A DNA stretch of 64,000 nt from CADEED01 sp035765415 (GCA_035765415.1 DASTXR010000052.1:29359-93358), one strand, 5' to 3'. Counted from the stretch's first letter, positions 25,823-34,609 are shown. Program-made: numbers and translations. Notes: generated from the letters alone by a model not told the origin.

Positions 25823-26911
25823 ATGACTCTGCCCGCTCCGACAAAAGACTCGCTGCTCGAGCTCAAGAGTGCCCTCGCGGCACTGGCCCGGGCGCGGGGA
25901 TTCGACGCGCTGGGCGTCAGCAACGTTCAGCTCGCCGCCGACGCCGCGCATCTCGACCGCTGGCTCGACCACGGCAAACACGGCGAGATGGGTTACATGG
26001 CCAGACATGGCACACGGCGCACGCGACCCGCGGAGCTGGTGCCCGGCACGGTGCGCGTGTTGTCGGCGCGCATGAACTACTGGCCGTCGGAGGCCCGCGA
26101 TGCCGACGCCGCGCTCGCCGATCCCGAATGTGGCTACGTGTCGCGATACGCGCTGGGCCGCGACTATCACAAGGTGTTGCGCAACGCCCTGCAGGGTCTC
26201 GCCGACGACATCGTCGAGCGCGTCGGGCCAATGGGCTACCGGGTGTTCGTGGACTCCGGTCCCGTGCTCGAGAAGGCGCTGGCGCGCAACGCCGGCCTCG
26301 GGTGGATAGGCAAGCACACCAACCTCATCGCGCGTGATGCCGGCTCGTACTTCTTCATCGGCGAGATCCTCACCGACCTGCCGCTGCCCGTCGATGAAGC
26401 CGCCAGCGCGCACTGCGGCACCTGCAGCGCGTGTATTCCCGCGTGTCCCACGGGCGCGATCACCGCGCCCAACCAGCTCGACGCGCGGCGCTGCATCTCC
26501 TATCTCACGATCGAACTGCATGGCGCCATTCCCGTGGAGCTGCGGCGCATGATGGGCAACCGCATCTACGGCTGCGACGACTGCCAGCTCGTGTGCCCGT
26601 GGAACAAGTTCGCGCGCGCCGCCGCGCATCCGGATTTCAAGACGCGGCACCGCCTCGATGCATCGCGGCTCGATGAATTGTTTGGATGGACGGAAGCGCA
26701 GTTCCTGGAACGCACCGAGGGCTCGGCCATCCGCCGCATCGGTTATCAACGCTGGTTGCGCAACATCGCCGTGGCGCTGGGTAATGCGCCGGCGACGCCC
26801 GAGAACACCGCGGCGCTCAGCGCGCGCGCCGATGACCCCTCCGAGCTGGTTCGCGAACACGTGGCGTGGGCGCGCGCGGAACACGCGGCGCGCCAGGCAG
26901 CCGGCACTTAG
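25823..26911 (+). CDS. queG: Epoxyqueuosine reductase
   Basis: A 362-residue cobalamin- and Fe-S-dependent enzyme that reduces epoxyqueuosine to queuosine in tRNA. The N-terminal part has GYVSRYALGRDYHKVLR and LGWIGKHTNLI; two [4Fe-4S] clusters are coordinated by CGTCSACIPACP and CDDCQLVCPWN. A C-terminal HEAT-like tail follows (RIGYQRWLRNIAVALGNAP). The gene order queG / nnr-tsaE equals that of E. coli. Its stop overlaps the convergent zinc-ribbon gene by four bases (26908-26911). Confidence 0.95.
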   Translation: MTLPAPTKDSLLELKSALAALARARGFDALGVSNVQLAADAAHLDRWLDHGKHGEMGYMARHGTRRTRPAELVPGTVRVLSARMNYWPSEARDADAALADPECGYVSRYALGRDYHKVLRNALQGLADDIVERVGPMGYRVFVDSGPVLEKALARNAGLGWIGKHTNLIARDAGSYFFIGEILTDLPLPVDEAASAHCGTCSACIPACPTGAITAPNQLDARRCISYLTIELHGAIPVELRRMMGNRIYGCDDCQLVCPWNKFARAAAHPDFKTRHRLDASRLDELFGWTEAQFLERTEGSAIRRIGYQRWLRNIAVALGNAPATPENTAALSARADDPSELVREHVAWARAEHAARQAAGT

Positions 26912-27273
26912 CGCCGGAACCAGCGCCGCAGCTTCGACTCGCGAGGATCGGGCTCCGCTGCGAGTTGCACGGTTGCGCGGCGGTTCAGCATCTCGTTGGA
27001 CCCGAAGATGAGTGCGAACAGGAGCACGACCGCCAGGCCGATCGTCGCCCACTGTCTCGCGAATACCAACACGAGGAACGTGGGTGCGAGCAGCGATGCG
27101 AGAATCGCCACCGTCCAGGTAACGAGCCTGTAGGGCAAGTCGGGAACGACGATTTCCAGCTTCGCGCCGCAGGGCGGACAGGTAACCCGGCGCAGGCGCT
27201 TCACGTTGAGCAGCGACAGCTCCACCGAATCGGCCTTGCATTGCGGGCACTGGCGGCGCTGCGAAGCGCGCAT
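26908..27273 (-). CDS. Small zinc-ribbon membrane protein, unknown function
   Basis: A 121-residue protein. Residues 9-36 carry two Cys-x2-Cys pairs (CPQC, CPPC), a zinc-ribbon-like fold, followed by two hydrophobic helices (VTWTVAILASLLAPTFLVLV and TIGLAVVLLFALIFGS) and a basic tail (KLRRWFRR). It is a likely inner-membrane protein with a cytoplasmic metal-binding head. It starts three bases after the panC stop, so it probably rides on the pcnB-panC transcript. I do not recognise a named family. Confidence 0.7.
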   Translation of the reverse strand: MRASQRRQCPQCKADSVELSLLNVKRLRRVTCPPCGAKLEIVVPDLPYRLVTWTVAILASLLAPTFLVLVFARQWATIGLAVVLLFALIFGSNEMLNRRATVQLAAEPDPRESKLRRWFRR

Positions 27274-27276
27274 GCC

Positions 27277-28128
27277 TCAACCCGCGGAGAACTGGATGTT
27301 GTCGATGAGGCGCGCCTTGCCGAGGCGCGAGGCCGTCAACACCACGAACTCCGTCGTGTCCGGCCTGGCCGGCGCCAGCGTCTTTGCATCGCGCACGCTG
27401 AAGTAGTCGGTACGGAACCCGGCGCCGTCGAGCGCGGCGCGACCCGCGGCTTCGATTGTCGCGTAATCGCGAACGCCGGACTGCAGCGACGACACCGCCT
27501 GCCGGAGCTGCCGGTAGATAGCCGGCGCGAGCCTGCGTTGCGCGTCGTCGAGATACTGGTTGCGCGAGCTCATCGCCAGGCCGTCGGCCTCGCGCACGGT
27601 GGGCGCGCCGACGATCTCCACGCGCAGGCACAGGTCCGCCACCATGCGGCGGATCACGGTGAGCTGCTGAAAATCCTTCTCGCCGAAGATCGCCACGTCG
27701 GCATCGACGATGTTGAACAGCTTGGCGACGATGGTGGCCACGCCTTCGAAATGCCCGGGGCGGAATTCGCCGCACAGGATGCCGGAGATGCCCGGGACTT
27801 CCACGCGCGTGGCCTGGGCCGCGCCGTTCGGATAGATCTCGCCGACCTCCGGCATGAACATGAGATCGCAGCCGGCATCGGCCAGCATCTTGGCGTCCTG
27901 CGTGGGCGTGCGCGGATAGTGCGCGAAGTCTTCGTTCGGCCCGAACTGCATCGGGTTCACGAAAATGCTCGCGACGAACCGTTTGCCATGCCTGCGCGCG
28001 GCCTCGATGAGGCTCACGTGGCCGGCGTGCAGGTTTCCCATCGTGGGCACGAACACCACGCGTTCGCCGGCGGCGCGCCACTGCGCCACCTGCGCGCGCA
28101 CGGCGGAGATCGTGGTGACGGTCAGCAT
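27277..28128 (-). CDS. panC: Pantothenate synthetase
   Basis: A 283-residue ATP-dependent ligase joining pantoate and beta-alanine, the last step of vitamin B5 synthesis. It shows VPTMGNLHAGHVSL (HAGH at 34-37, nucleotide-binding), FVNPMQFGPNEDFAHYPRT, FGEKDFQQL and SSRNQYL. Length is normal. It lies seven bases downstream of panB. Confidence 0.97.
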   Translation of the reverse strand: MLTVTTISAVRAQVAQWRAAGERVVFVPTMGNLHAGHVSLIEAARRHGKRFVASIFVNPMQFGPNEDFAHYPRTPTQDAKMLADAGCDLMFMPEVGEIYPNGAAQATRVEVPGISGILCGEFRPGHFEGVATIVAKLFNIVDADVAIFGEKDFQQLTVIRRMVADLCLRVEIVGAPTVREADGLAMSSRNQYLDDAQRRLAPAIYRQLRQAVSSLQSGVRDYATIEAAGRAALDGAGFRTDYFSVRDAKTLAPARPDTTEFVVLTASRLGKARLIDNIQFSAG

Positions 28129-28135
28129 CGCAGCT

Positions 28136-28969
28136 TCAAGCGTGGAACTCGTGCTCGGGCGCCGGATAGGTCCTGGTTTTCACCGCCGCGACGTAACGTT
28201 TCAACGCGTCGACATTCGAGGTGGCGCCGTCCATGAAATTTTTCACGAAGCGTGGCTTGCGGCCGGAGGTGATGTCGAGCACGTCGTAGAGCACGAGGAT
28301 CTGGCCATCGGTGTCGGGACCCGCGCCGATGCCGATGACCGGCACCTCGAGCGCCTCGGTGATCTTCTTGCCGAGCTCGGACGGAATACATTCGAGCAGC
28401 ACGATGTCCGCGCCCGCGGATTCCAGCGCCTTGGCGCTGTCGAGCATGCGCCTGGCAGCGGCCTCGTCGCGACCCTGCACGCGGAAGCCGCCCGTCTTGT
28501 GCACCGACTGCGGCTTGAGGCCGAGGTGCGCACACACCGCGATGTCGTGGCGCGCCAGGAATTCCACGATCTCGAGCTGGCCGATGCCGCTTTCGAGCTT
28601 GACCATTTCCGCGCCGCCTTCCTGCATGAGGCGCACGGAATTGGCCAGCGCGATGTCGGCCGTGGGGTAGCTGGCGAACGGCAGGTCGGCCACCAGGAAC
28701 GGACGATGCAGGCCACGCGCCACCGCTTTGCAGTGATAGACGATGTGGTCCATGGTCACGGGCACCGTGGTGTCGTGACCCTGCAGCACCATGCCGAGCG
28801 AGTCGCCCACCAGCACGAGGTCGGTATCGGCGTTGTCGCACAACACCGCGAAGCTCGCGTCGTAACAGGTGATGCAGGCGATCTTCTCGTGCTCGCGCTT
28901 CATCCTGTCGAGCGTGCCCAGTGAAACCGGTGGCCGCGTCGAATCGCGTTGTTCGAGCTGTGTGTACAT
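28136..28969 (-). CDS. panB: 3-methyl-2-oxobutanoate hydroxymethyltransferase
   Basis: A 277-residue enzyme that makes ketopantoate from alpha-ketoisovalerate using methylene-THF. DLVLVGDSLGMVLQGHDTT, KLESG and GIGAGPDTDGQILVLYDVL are the Mg2+/substrate motifs. The ATG at 28967-28969 follows the kinase stop by two bases; the long frame beyond it is a shadow of the kinase gene. Confidence 0.97.
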   Translation of the reverse strand: MYTQLEQRDSTRPPVSLGTLDRMKREHEKIACITCYDASFAVLCDNADTDLVLVGDSLGMVLQGHDTTVPVTMDHIVYHCKAVARGLHRPFLVADLPFASYPTADIALANSVRLMQEGGAEMVKLESGIGQLEIVEFLARHDIAVCAHLGLKPQSVHKTGGFRVQGRDEAAARRMLDSAKALESAGADIVLLECIPSELGKKITEALEVPVIGIGAGPDTDGQILVLYDVLDITSGRKPRFVKNFMDGATSNVDALKRYVAAVKTRTYPAPEHEFHA

Positions 28970-28971
28970 GG

Positions 28972-29658
28972 CTAGATGGTACTGTGCCGGAGCGGGTTGT
29001 AGTACATGCGCCCTCGTTTCATTCGACGAATGGCGCCGACCAGTTCGTCGTAGTCGGCCTGGTTCTGCACCGGGTCGATGTTGGCGGCGTTCACGATGAG
29101 CAACGGGGCCTTGTCGAATTCGTGGAAGAAGCGCGCATAGGCATCGTTGAGGCGCGTCAGGTAGGCCGCGTCGATGCCGCTTTCGTAGGTAATGCCGCGC
29201 TTGGCGATCCGCTGCAGCAGCGTCTCCACGGGCGCCTGCAGGTAGACCACGAGGTCCGGCTTCGGCGGATCCACTGCCAGCCGTGACGCCACCTGCTCGT
29301 ACAGCGCCATCTCGGCGGTGTCGAGCGTCAGGCCGGCGAACAGCCGGTCCTTCTCGAATAGATAGTCGGCGACGCGCCGCGGCGCGAACAGGTCCTGCTG
29401 CTTGAGGGTGCCGAGCTGCTGTGCGCGCTGGAACAGGAAGAACAGCTGCGCGGGCAGCGCACCGGACTTCTGGTTGCGGTAGAAGCGCTCGAGGAAAGGA
29501 TTCTGCGCATCCTGCTCGAGCACCAGCTCCGCTTCGAGCGTCCCGGCGAGCCGCTTCGCGAGACTGGTCTTGCCCACGCCGATCGGCCCCTCGACCACGA
29601 TGTAACGCTGCGCCGGAACGGCCGCGCCGACCTGTGTTTCCGTCTCCGGCGCGCTCAC
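28972..29658 (-). CDS. Deoxynucleoside kinase
   Basis: A 228-residue P-loop kinase of the deoxyadenosine/deoxyguanosine kinase family, salvaging deoxynucleosides with ATP. Residues 23-31 read EGPIGVGKT; FYRNQKSGALPAQLFFLFQR, the DR motif in FEKDRLFAGLTLD and LIVNAANID follow. Substrate preference cannot be read from sequence. The start is GTG (complement 29656-29658) overlapping the folK stop. Its place in a folK-panBC operon recurs in related gammaproteobacteria. Confidence 0.9.
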   Translation of the reverse strand: MSAPETETQVGAAVPAQRYIVVEGPIGVGKTSLAKRLAGTLEAELVLEQDAQNPFLERFYRNQKSGALPAQLFFLFQRAQQLGTLKQQDLFAPRRVADYLFEKDRLFAGLTLDTAEMALYEQVASRLAVDPPKPDLVVYLQAPVETLLQRIAKRGITYESGIDAAYLTRLNDAYARFFHEFDKAPLLIVNAANIDPVQNQADYDELVGAIRRMKRGRMYYNPLRHSTI

Positions 29659-30152
29659 AGGCGTTCGATGCCCCGATTCGCGACGCGGTCACGGAGCGCC
29701 GCGACGGAGCCCAGGCGCGGGATCTCGAGGTCCGGCGCGATGTCGGCGAGTGGATAGAGCACGAAATCGCGCTCGGCGATTCCCGCGTGCGGCAACGTCA
29801 GCGTTTCGGTGGCGCTCTCTTCGCGGCCCACCACCAGCAGATCGAGGTCGATGACGCGCGGGCCCCAGCGTTCGCGCGGCGCCTCGCGGCCGAGCTGGCG
29901 TTCCAGGGTGCGCAGCGCCGCCAGCAATTCTTCCGGCTTCGATTGAGTGAGCAAGCCGGCCACGGCATTGACGAAAGCCGGCTGCACCACTTCACCGAAT
30001 GGACGCGTGCGATACAGCGGCGAGCTGGCGACCAGGCGACACCCTGGCAGGGCGGCGAGCTCGCGCAAGGCGCGATTCACCTGCACCTCGGGATCGTCGA
30101 GGTTGCTGCCCACGCCAACGTAGGCCGGCAGCCAGCGGGCTCGATTACTCAT
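29655..30152 (-). CDS. folK: 6-hydroxymethyl-7,8-dihydropterin pyrophosphokinase
   Basis: A 165-residue folate-pathway enzyme that transfers pyrophosphate from ATP to hydroxymethyl-dihydropterin. It shows YVGVGSNLDDP, SSPLYRTRPFG, and RWGPRVIDLDLLVVG, with the Mg2+ aspartates in DLDL, then LPHAGIAERDFVLYPLADIA. The ATG overlaps the pcnB stop (ATGA, 30149-30152). Confidence 0.96.
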   Translation of the reverse strand: MSNRARWLPAYVGVGSNLDDPEVQVNRALRELAALPGCRLVASSPLYRTRPFGEVVQPAFVNAVAGLLTQSKPEELLAALRTLERQLGREAPRERWGPRVIDLDLLVVGREESATETLTLPHAGIAERDFVLYPLADIAPDLEIPRLGSVAALRDRVANRGIERL

Positions 30153-31774
30153 GAGGCCGCGGGTGCGCGCCCTCGCCCGCGGCGGCGACGACGTGGACCG
30201 CGACGACCGCTGCCACCACTACTTCCGCCTCCGCCACCGGCCGTGCGTTGCTGCGGCGCCAGTGCGTCGGCCATGCGGTCGCGATCGGTCTGCGAGACTT
30301 CCTGGACTTTCGTCCACCAGTCGGCGAGCTCGCGCGAGGCCAGGCCCATGTCGGCGCGCAGCAGCAGCAAGTCGAAGCCGGCGCGGAAACGCGGCTGCTC
30401 CAGCATACGCAGCGCACGGCGGCCGCGCGGCTGTTCGAGCCGCGGCTGCGCCGCGAACATTTCGCGCACACCCAGTGAAAAACGCTTGGGGATGGAGATG
30501 CGGCCCTGCGCGCCACGCGCCGCGCGGTCCACCGCATCGACGATGGTGCCGATGTCGTGCCACTTCTCCTGCGGCTGCTTCTCGATGATTTCGGCGAATG
30601 GACCGTACAGCAGCAACGCGAACAGGAAGGTGGGCGTCACCGGCTTGCCGGCCGCCACGCGCTGGTCGGTGTTGATGAGACCTTGCCGCACCAGCCGCGA
30701 CACGGCGCCGTCCGGATGGCGCTCGAGATAACTCGCCACGGTGGGCAGCAGCTCCGCCAGCAGCCCATGACGCTGCAACACCACCAGGCTCATGGCGCCG
30801 TGGCCCGTCAGGAACAGCTTGAGCGTTTCGTCGAACAACCTTGCCGGCGGCACGCTGCCTAACAATTCACGCAATTCGTGGATCGCGGTGCCGGTCTCGC
30901 CGTCGAGCGAGAAGCCCAGCTTCGCCTCGAAGCGCGCCGCGCGCAGCATGCGCACCGGGTCTTCGCGATAACGCGTCGCCGGATCGCCGATCAGCTTCAG
31001 ACGCCGCGCCGCGATGTCTTCGACGCCGCCCGCGTAATCCCAGATCGAGAAATCCGCGATGTTGTAGTAGAGCGCGTTGGCCGTGAAATCGCGGCGCCAC
31101 ACGTCGTCATCGATGGTGCCGTAGGCGTTGTCGCGCAGGATGCGGCCGTGTTCGTCGGTGACGCGGTCTTCGTCATCGTCGTCGCCGCCGGCGCCCGCAT
31201 GGCGCGACCGATCGCGTTCGCGCAGCGGCGAGTTGCGGTGGAAACCTGTCTGGTGCGGCCCGGCCTCGGCGAGCACCAGGCTCTCGTCCGTCTCGTCACC
31301 TTCGTCATCGAGATCGTCGTCGAGCAGTTCGTCGTCGACGTCATCGTCGAGATCGGCGGCGGGCGGCTCGGGGATTTCCTCGCCGACCTCCGGCGCGCTC
31401 ATCGCGCGGAACGTGGCCACCTCGATGATCTCGCGGCCGAAGAACACGTGCGCCAGCCGGAAGCGGCGGCCGATGAGCCGGCAATTGCGAAACGTGCGTT
31501 TGACCTCTTCAGGCAGCGCGCTGGTGGCGATGTCGAAATCTTTCGGGGTAATCCCGATCAGCAGGTCCCGGACACATCCGCCTACGAGAAAGGCTTCGTA
31601 GCCCGCCTCGCGCAGCCGGTACAGCACACGCAGCGCATTGGGAGAGATCGCGGAGCGCGATATGGAATGTTCGGCACGGGGGATGATGCGTGCTTTGGGC
31701 CGGTTGGCCGTATCGAAGGGGGAAACGTCGTTCAAGTCTTCAAAGTTCCGCTTGGCAGGTGAAAAGCGGCGCAT
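30149..31774 (-). CDS. pcnB: Poly(A) polymerase I with acidic insertion
   Basis: A 541-residue nucleotidyltransferase that adds poly(A) tails and marks RNAs for decay. GGCVRDLLIG (65-74) and the catalytic DFD (79-81) are intact, with RRDFTANALYYNI (228-240) and FEAKLGFSL. Between the strand ending TFRAM (about 125) and RILRDNAYGTI (211 on) lies a roughly 80-residue insertion rich in Asp/Glu (DLDDDVDDELLDDDLDDEGD), far longer than in E. coli PcnB. The C-terminal tail is Gly/Arg-rich (RRGPRRRRRGRGR). The ATG at 31774 has no visible ribosome site and abuts TAGTAT; a TTG at 31735 is an alternative start. Confidence 0.93.
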   Translation of the reverse strand: MRRFSPAKRNFEDLNDVSPFDTANRPKARIIPRAEHSISRSAISPNALRVLYRLREAGYEAFLVGGCVRDLLIGITPKDFDIATSALPEEVKRTFRNCRLIGRRFRLAHVFFGREIIEVATFRAMSAPEVGEEIPEPPAADLDDDVDDELLDDDLDDEGDETDESLVLAEAGPHQTGFHRNSPLRERDRSRHAGAGGDDDDEDRVTDEHGRILRDNAYGTIDDDVWRRDFTANALYYNIADFSIWDYAGGVEDIAARRLKLIGDPATRYREDPVRMLRAARFEAKLGFSLDGETGTAIHELRELLGSVPPARLFDETLKLFLTGHGAMSLVVLQRHGLLAELLPTVASYLERHPDGAVSRLVRQGLINTDQRVAAGKPVTPTFLFALLLYGPFAEIIEKQPQEKWHDIGTIVDAVDRAARGAQGRISIPKRFSLGVREMFAAQPRLEQPRGRRALRMLEQPRFRAGFDLLLLRADMGLASRELADWWTKVQEVSQTDRDRMADALAPQQRTAGGGGGSSGGSGRRGPRRRRRGRGRAPAAS

Positions 31775-31779
31775 ATACT
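31752..31779 (+). promoter_or_regulatory. Sigma70 promoter for tRNA-Glu
   Basis: TTGGCA (31752-31757) and TATACT (31774-31779) are separated by 16 bases, each a five-of-six match to the -35 and -10 consensus. Transcription would begin near 31786, about 27 bases before the mature tRNA. The element overlaps the first codons of the annotated pcnB frame on the other strand. Confidence 0.6.
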
Positions 31780-31812
31780 ACCGCGCTCGATTCTGGACCC
31801 GCCGTAATAGAC

Positions 31813-31888
31813 GCTCCCTTCGTCTAGAGGCCCAGGACATGGCCCTCTCAAGGCCGTAACACCGGTTCGAATCCGGTAGGGAGCGCCA
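31813..31888 (+). tRNA. tRNA-Glu (anticodon CTC)
   Basis: A 76-base cloverleaf with an encoded CCA end. The acceptor GCTCCCT pairs with AGGGAGC, discriminator G, then CCA (86-88 of the last block). The anticodon arm GGCC-CTCTCAA-GGCC gives anticodon CTC, reading GAG. The T arm CCGG-TTCGAAT-CCGG contains the standard TTCGAAT. The sequence GTCTAGAGGCCCAGGACA is the D-arm form typical of bacterial tRNA-Glu. Confidence 0.96.
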
Positions 31889-31912
31889 ATCAAATCAATG
31901 GCTTGAAGCCAT

Positions 31913-31933
31913 CCGGGATTTGCCCCGGGTTTT
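31913..31933 (+). terminator. Probable terminator after tRNA-Glu
   Basis: CCGGG (31913-31917) can pair with CCCGG (31924-31928) and is followed by GTTTT. A second small hairpin, ATGGCT-TGA-AGCCAT, lies just before it. The U-run is short, so termination may be partial. Confidence 0.4.
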
Positions 31934-32047
31934 GCCGAAGCTAACAAATCATGCGCCGTATCCGGACGTTGACCGTTTTCGCGCTTCTCCAGGCACCGGC
32001 CACGGGCTTCACCGGCGGCGGCCGGGCCGCGGGCTAGGCCGAAACGT

Positions 32048-32608
32048 TTGGAAGCCCTGCTCGTCTCCACCGGCGTGGTCGCACTGGCGGAGATCGGTGA
32101 CAAGACCCAGTTGCTCGCGCTGATCCTAGCTACCCGCTTCCGCAGACCCGTGCCGATCGTGCTCGGCATTTTCGTGGCCACACTCGCGAACCACGCGTTC
32201 GCCAGCGCCGTCGGCAACTGGCTGGTGCAAGTCATCGGCGCCGGCGCATTGCGCTGGATCCTCGGCACCTCGTTCCTCGCGATGGCTGCGTGGAGTCTCA
32301 TTCCCGATTCCGCGCCCGATGAATCCGCCACCGCGCCGCGCTTCGGCGTGTTCCTCACGACCGTGGTCGCGTTCTTCCTGGTCGAGATGGGTGACAAGAC
32401 GCAGATCGCCACCGTGGCGCTGGCCGCGCAATTTCATTCGATGTTGTGGGTGGTGCTCGGCACCACGCTCGGCATGATGCTCGCGAACGTGCCGGTGGTT
32501 TATCTCGGCGACGCGCTGATCAAACGTGTGCCGCTCAAGTGGGTACGCGTCGCGGCCGCGCTCATGTTCGCGTCGCTTGGCCTGTACGTGCTGGTGTTCG
32601 GCAGCTAG
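32048..32608 (+). CDS. GDT1/UPF0016-family cation exporter (Mn2+/Ca2+ type)
   Basis: A 186-residue membrane protein with six predicted helices in two repeats, each bearing the E-x-G-D-K-T motif (LAEIGDKTQLLAL and LVEMGDKTQIATV). This is the TMEM165/Gdt1/MneA family, whose bacterial members export Mn2+. The start is TTG at 32048-32050; I accept it because MEALLVSTGVVALAEIGDKT is the usual family N terminus. I looked for a yybP-ykoY manganese riboswitch upstream and did not see its conserved bases. The stop shares CTAG (32605-32608) with the convergent gene. Confidence 0.88.
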   Translation: MEALLVSTGVVALAEIGDKTQLLALILATRFRRPVPIVLGIFVATLANHAFASAVGNWLVQVIGAGALRWILGTSFLAMAAWSLIPDSAPDESATAPRFGVFLTTVVAFFLVEMGDKTQIATVALAAQFHSMLWVVLGTTLGMMLANVPVVYLGDALIKRVPLKWVRVAAALMFASLGLYVLVFGS

Positions 32609-33033
32609 GCGATCAGCCGCTCGCCCTGCCGGCCGGCCTGCTCGCGCGCGACATCGGTGAGCCGCCGCTCGATGAGCACCGCACGCGTGTGCTCGGCCGT
32701 GCCGATCAATCCGGTCTCATCGAACGCGTTGATCGTGAAGCGATGCAGCTTGCCGGTAATCTCTTTGTACGACGCCACGGCGCGCAGCGTGCAGCCGCCG
32801 CTTGGCCGGCGCAGATGTGGCGCGGCATAGGTGACGTTCATCGCCACCGCGACCGACGACTCACCGTCCTGCAGGCGCGGCTTCATGAGCCGCGAAGCGG
32901 CCATCTCCATGAGCTCGATCATGCGCGACGTGGCGGGGATTCCTGGAAATTCATCGGGAGAAGAAAGCTGGGTGGCTTCCGCGGTGATCGGGTGCAACAC
33001 CCGTAGCCGGACTTCGGCGGTTCTGGACTTCAT
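32605..33033 (-). CDS. Thioesterase-like hot-dog protein
   Basis: A 142-residue single-domain protein. SRMIELMEMAASRLMKPRL, VAMNVTYAAPHLRRPSGGC and FTINAFDETGLIGTAEHTRAVL match the fluoroacetyl-CoA thioesterase (FlK)-like hot-dog family, which hydrolyses small acyl-CoAs. The His of EHTRAVL is typically conserved. The physiological substrate is unknown. The ATG at 33031-33033 gives the family length; the longer open frame upstream runs through the intergenic region. Confidence 0.78.
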   Translation of the reverse strand: MKSRTAEVRLRVLHPITAEATQLSSPDEFPGIPATSRMIELMEMAASRLMKPRLQDGESSVAVAMNVTYAAPHLRRPSGGCTLRAVASYKEITGKLHRFTINAFDETGLIGTAEHTRAVLIERRLTDVAREQAGRQGERLIA

Positions 33034-33178
33034 GGAAGTATTAACGGACACGCGCGCCAGGAACGGTCTAGGAGCGGTGGCGCTCCGCAGGTGATCGAAC
33101 TCCGGGCATTGATGTAGGCCGCTCCTTACCTTGTCCGACAGTGCGGTGTTTGACCGCGCTGCCAGAATCCCGTAACAC

Positions 33179-34609
33179 ATGAGTTCATTCGTCTCGAGGG
33201 GCGCCGTGCTCGCCAGCGCGCGCCTCCTCAATCAAGCCCTGGCGCTGTTGAGCCCGCTGCTGCTGGTGCGCCTGCTGGAAATCTCCGAGTACGGCCGCTA
33301 CCGGCAGTTCATGGCCACAGCCATGTTCATCACCTCGCTCGCCGGATTCGCGCTCTCCGCCAATCTGAATTATCTGATCGCGCGTTCGCCCGAACGCCAG
33401 GCGGTGGATATCAGCAACACCTGCCTGCTGATGCTGGGGGTCAGCGTCGCCAGCGCCATGATCATCGTGGTGTTCCGTCAGTGGATAGTCCCACCGGAAA
33501 TCTCCTCGGCCTGGGTGCTGCTCGCGGTCTACGTCTTCCTGTTCCTCAACCTCGAAGTGCTGGTGTCGTACTGGCTGGCGCACGGGCAGTCGCTGGCGGT
33601 GATGGGCTACACGCTGGCCGTGACGGCGTGGCGCATCGCCACGTTGCTGGCCGCCACCTACTGGCTGCACGACGTGCAGCTCATCTTCGTCACCATCGTC
33701 ACCGCGGAGGCGCTGAAGAACCTGTGGATCTACGTTTGGCTGCGGCGGCGCGGACTGCTGGTGTTCCGCTGGGACGCGGCCGCGATGCGCGAGCAGATGC
33801 GCCTGGCGGCGCCGCTCGGCGCCGGCTCGGTGCTGTACAAGGCCAATGACTTCGGCAAGGTCGTGGTGGCCAACCAGATGGGACCGGTGCCGCTGGCTAT
33901 CTACACCACCGCGGCCTACCAGGTGCCGCTGGTCAACATCGTGCAGGGCGCGCTCGCGGATGCGATCTTTCCCGACATGGTCAGGCGCTCGAAGCGCGAC
34001 CCGGCGCAGGGCCTGCTGTTGTGGAAGCGCGCACAGGTGCTGATATTCGCCGTGATCTGCCCGGGCTGGCTGCTGCTCACCTACTGGGCCGAACCCTTCG
34101 TGCGGCTGCTGTTCACCGACCAGTATGTCGCGGCCACGCCCTACTTCCAGGTATTCCTGCTGCTCATGGTGCGGCAATGCTTCCAGTTCTCGACGCCCCT
34201 GCGCAGTGTCGAGGACAACGCCTCGTTCGCACACGCCAATCTCGTCGCGCTCGTGATCAACGCCGCGCTCATCGTCGCGCTGATGCCCAGGTTCGGGCTG
34301 TGGGGTCCGACGCTGGGGCTCGTGGTCGGACAGACCTGGACGTCTGTCTACCTGGGCTCGCGCGTGCTCAAGCGCTACAAACTACCGCTGTCGGAACTGT
34401 GCCAGTGGGGCAAGCTCGGGCTCGCACTGATGGCGTCGGTGGTCGCGCTGGCGGCGATGTACACCGCACTGTTGTACCTGCCCGGCGGCGCGATCGGCAT
34501 CGTCGCCGCGCTGGCGGTGTATGCGCTGGTCTACGCGATTGCAGCGCGCGTCATCCTGCGCGAGGAGTATGGTTACGTCATGCGCGCGCTGTTCAGGAAA
34601 ACCGCATGA
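33179..34609 (+). CDS. Oligosaccharide flippase (Wzx/MATE-like)
   Basis: A 476-residue protein with about 12-14 hydrophobic helices, matching the polysaccharide-biosynthesis flippase family: LLNQALALLSPLLLVRLLEI and YGRYRQFMATAMFI at the N terminus, and LVVGQTWTSVYLGSRVLKRY late. Such proteins move lipid-linked oligosaccharide units across the inner membrane. It is the first of three surface-polysaccharide genes and overlaps the glycosyltransferase by ATGA (34606-34609). No polymerase or chain-length gene lies within the window. Confidence 0.85.
   Translation: MSSFVSRGAVLASARLLNQALALLSPLLLVRLLEISEYGRYRQFMATAMFITSLAGFALSANLNYLIARSPERQAVDISNTCLLMLGVSVASAMIIVVFRQWIVPPEISSAWVLLAVYVFLFLNLEVLVSYWLAHGQSLAVMGYTLAVTAWRIATLLAATYWLHDVQLIFVTIVTAEALKNLWIYVWLRRRGLLVFRWDAAAMREQMRLAAPLGAGSVLYKANDFGKVVVANQMGPVPLAIYTTAAYQVPLVNIVQGALADAIFPDMVRRSKRDPAQGLLLWKRAQVLIFAVICPGWLLLTYWAEPFVRLLFTDQYVAATPYFQVFLLLMVRQCFQFSTPLRSVEDNASFAHANLVALVINAALIVALMPRFGLWGPTLGLVVGQTWTSVYLGSRVLKRYKLPLSELCQWGKLGLALMASVVALAAMYTALLYLPGGAIGIVAALAVYALVYAIAARVILREEYGYVMRALFRKTA

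Noticed and set aside
31889..32047. Manganese (yybP-ykoY) riboswitch upstream of the UPF0016 gene
   Set aside because: Genes of this family are often controlled by that riboswitch, but I could not find its conserved core in the 159 bases; only terminator-like hairpins and GC-rich sequence are present.
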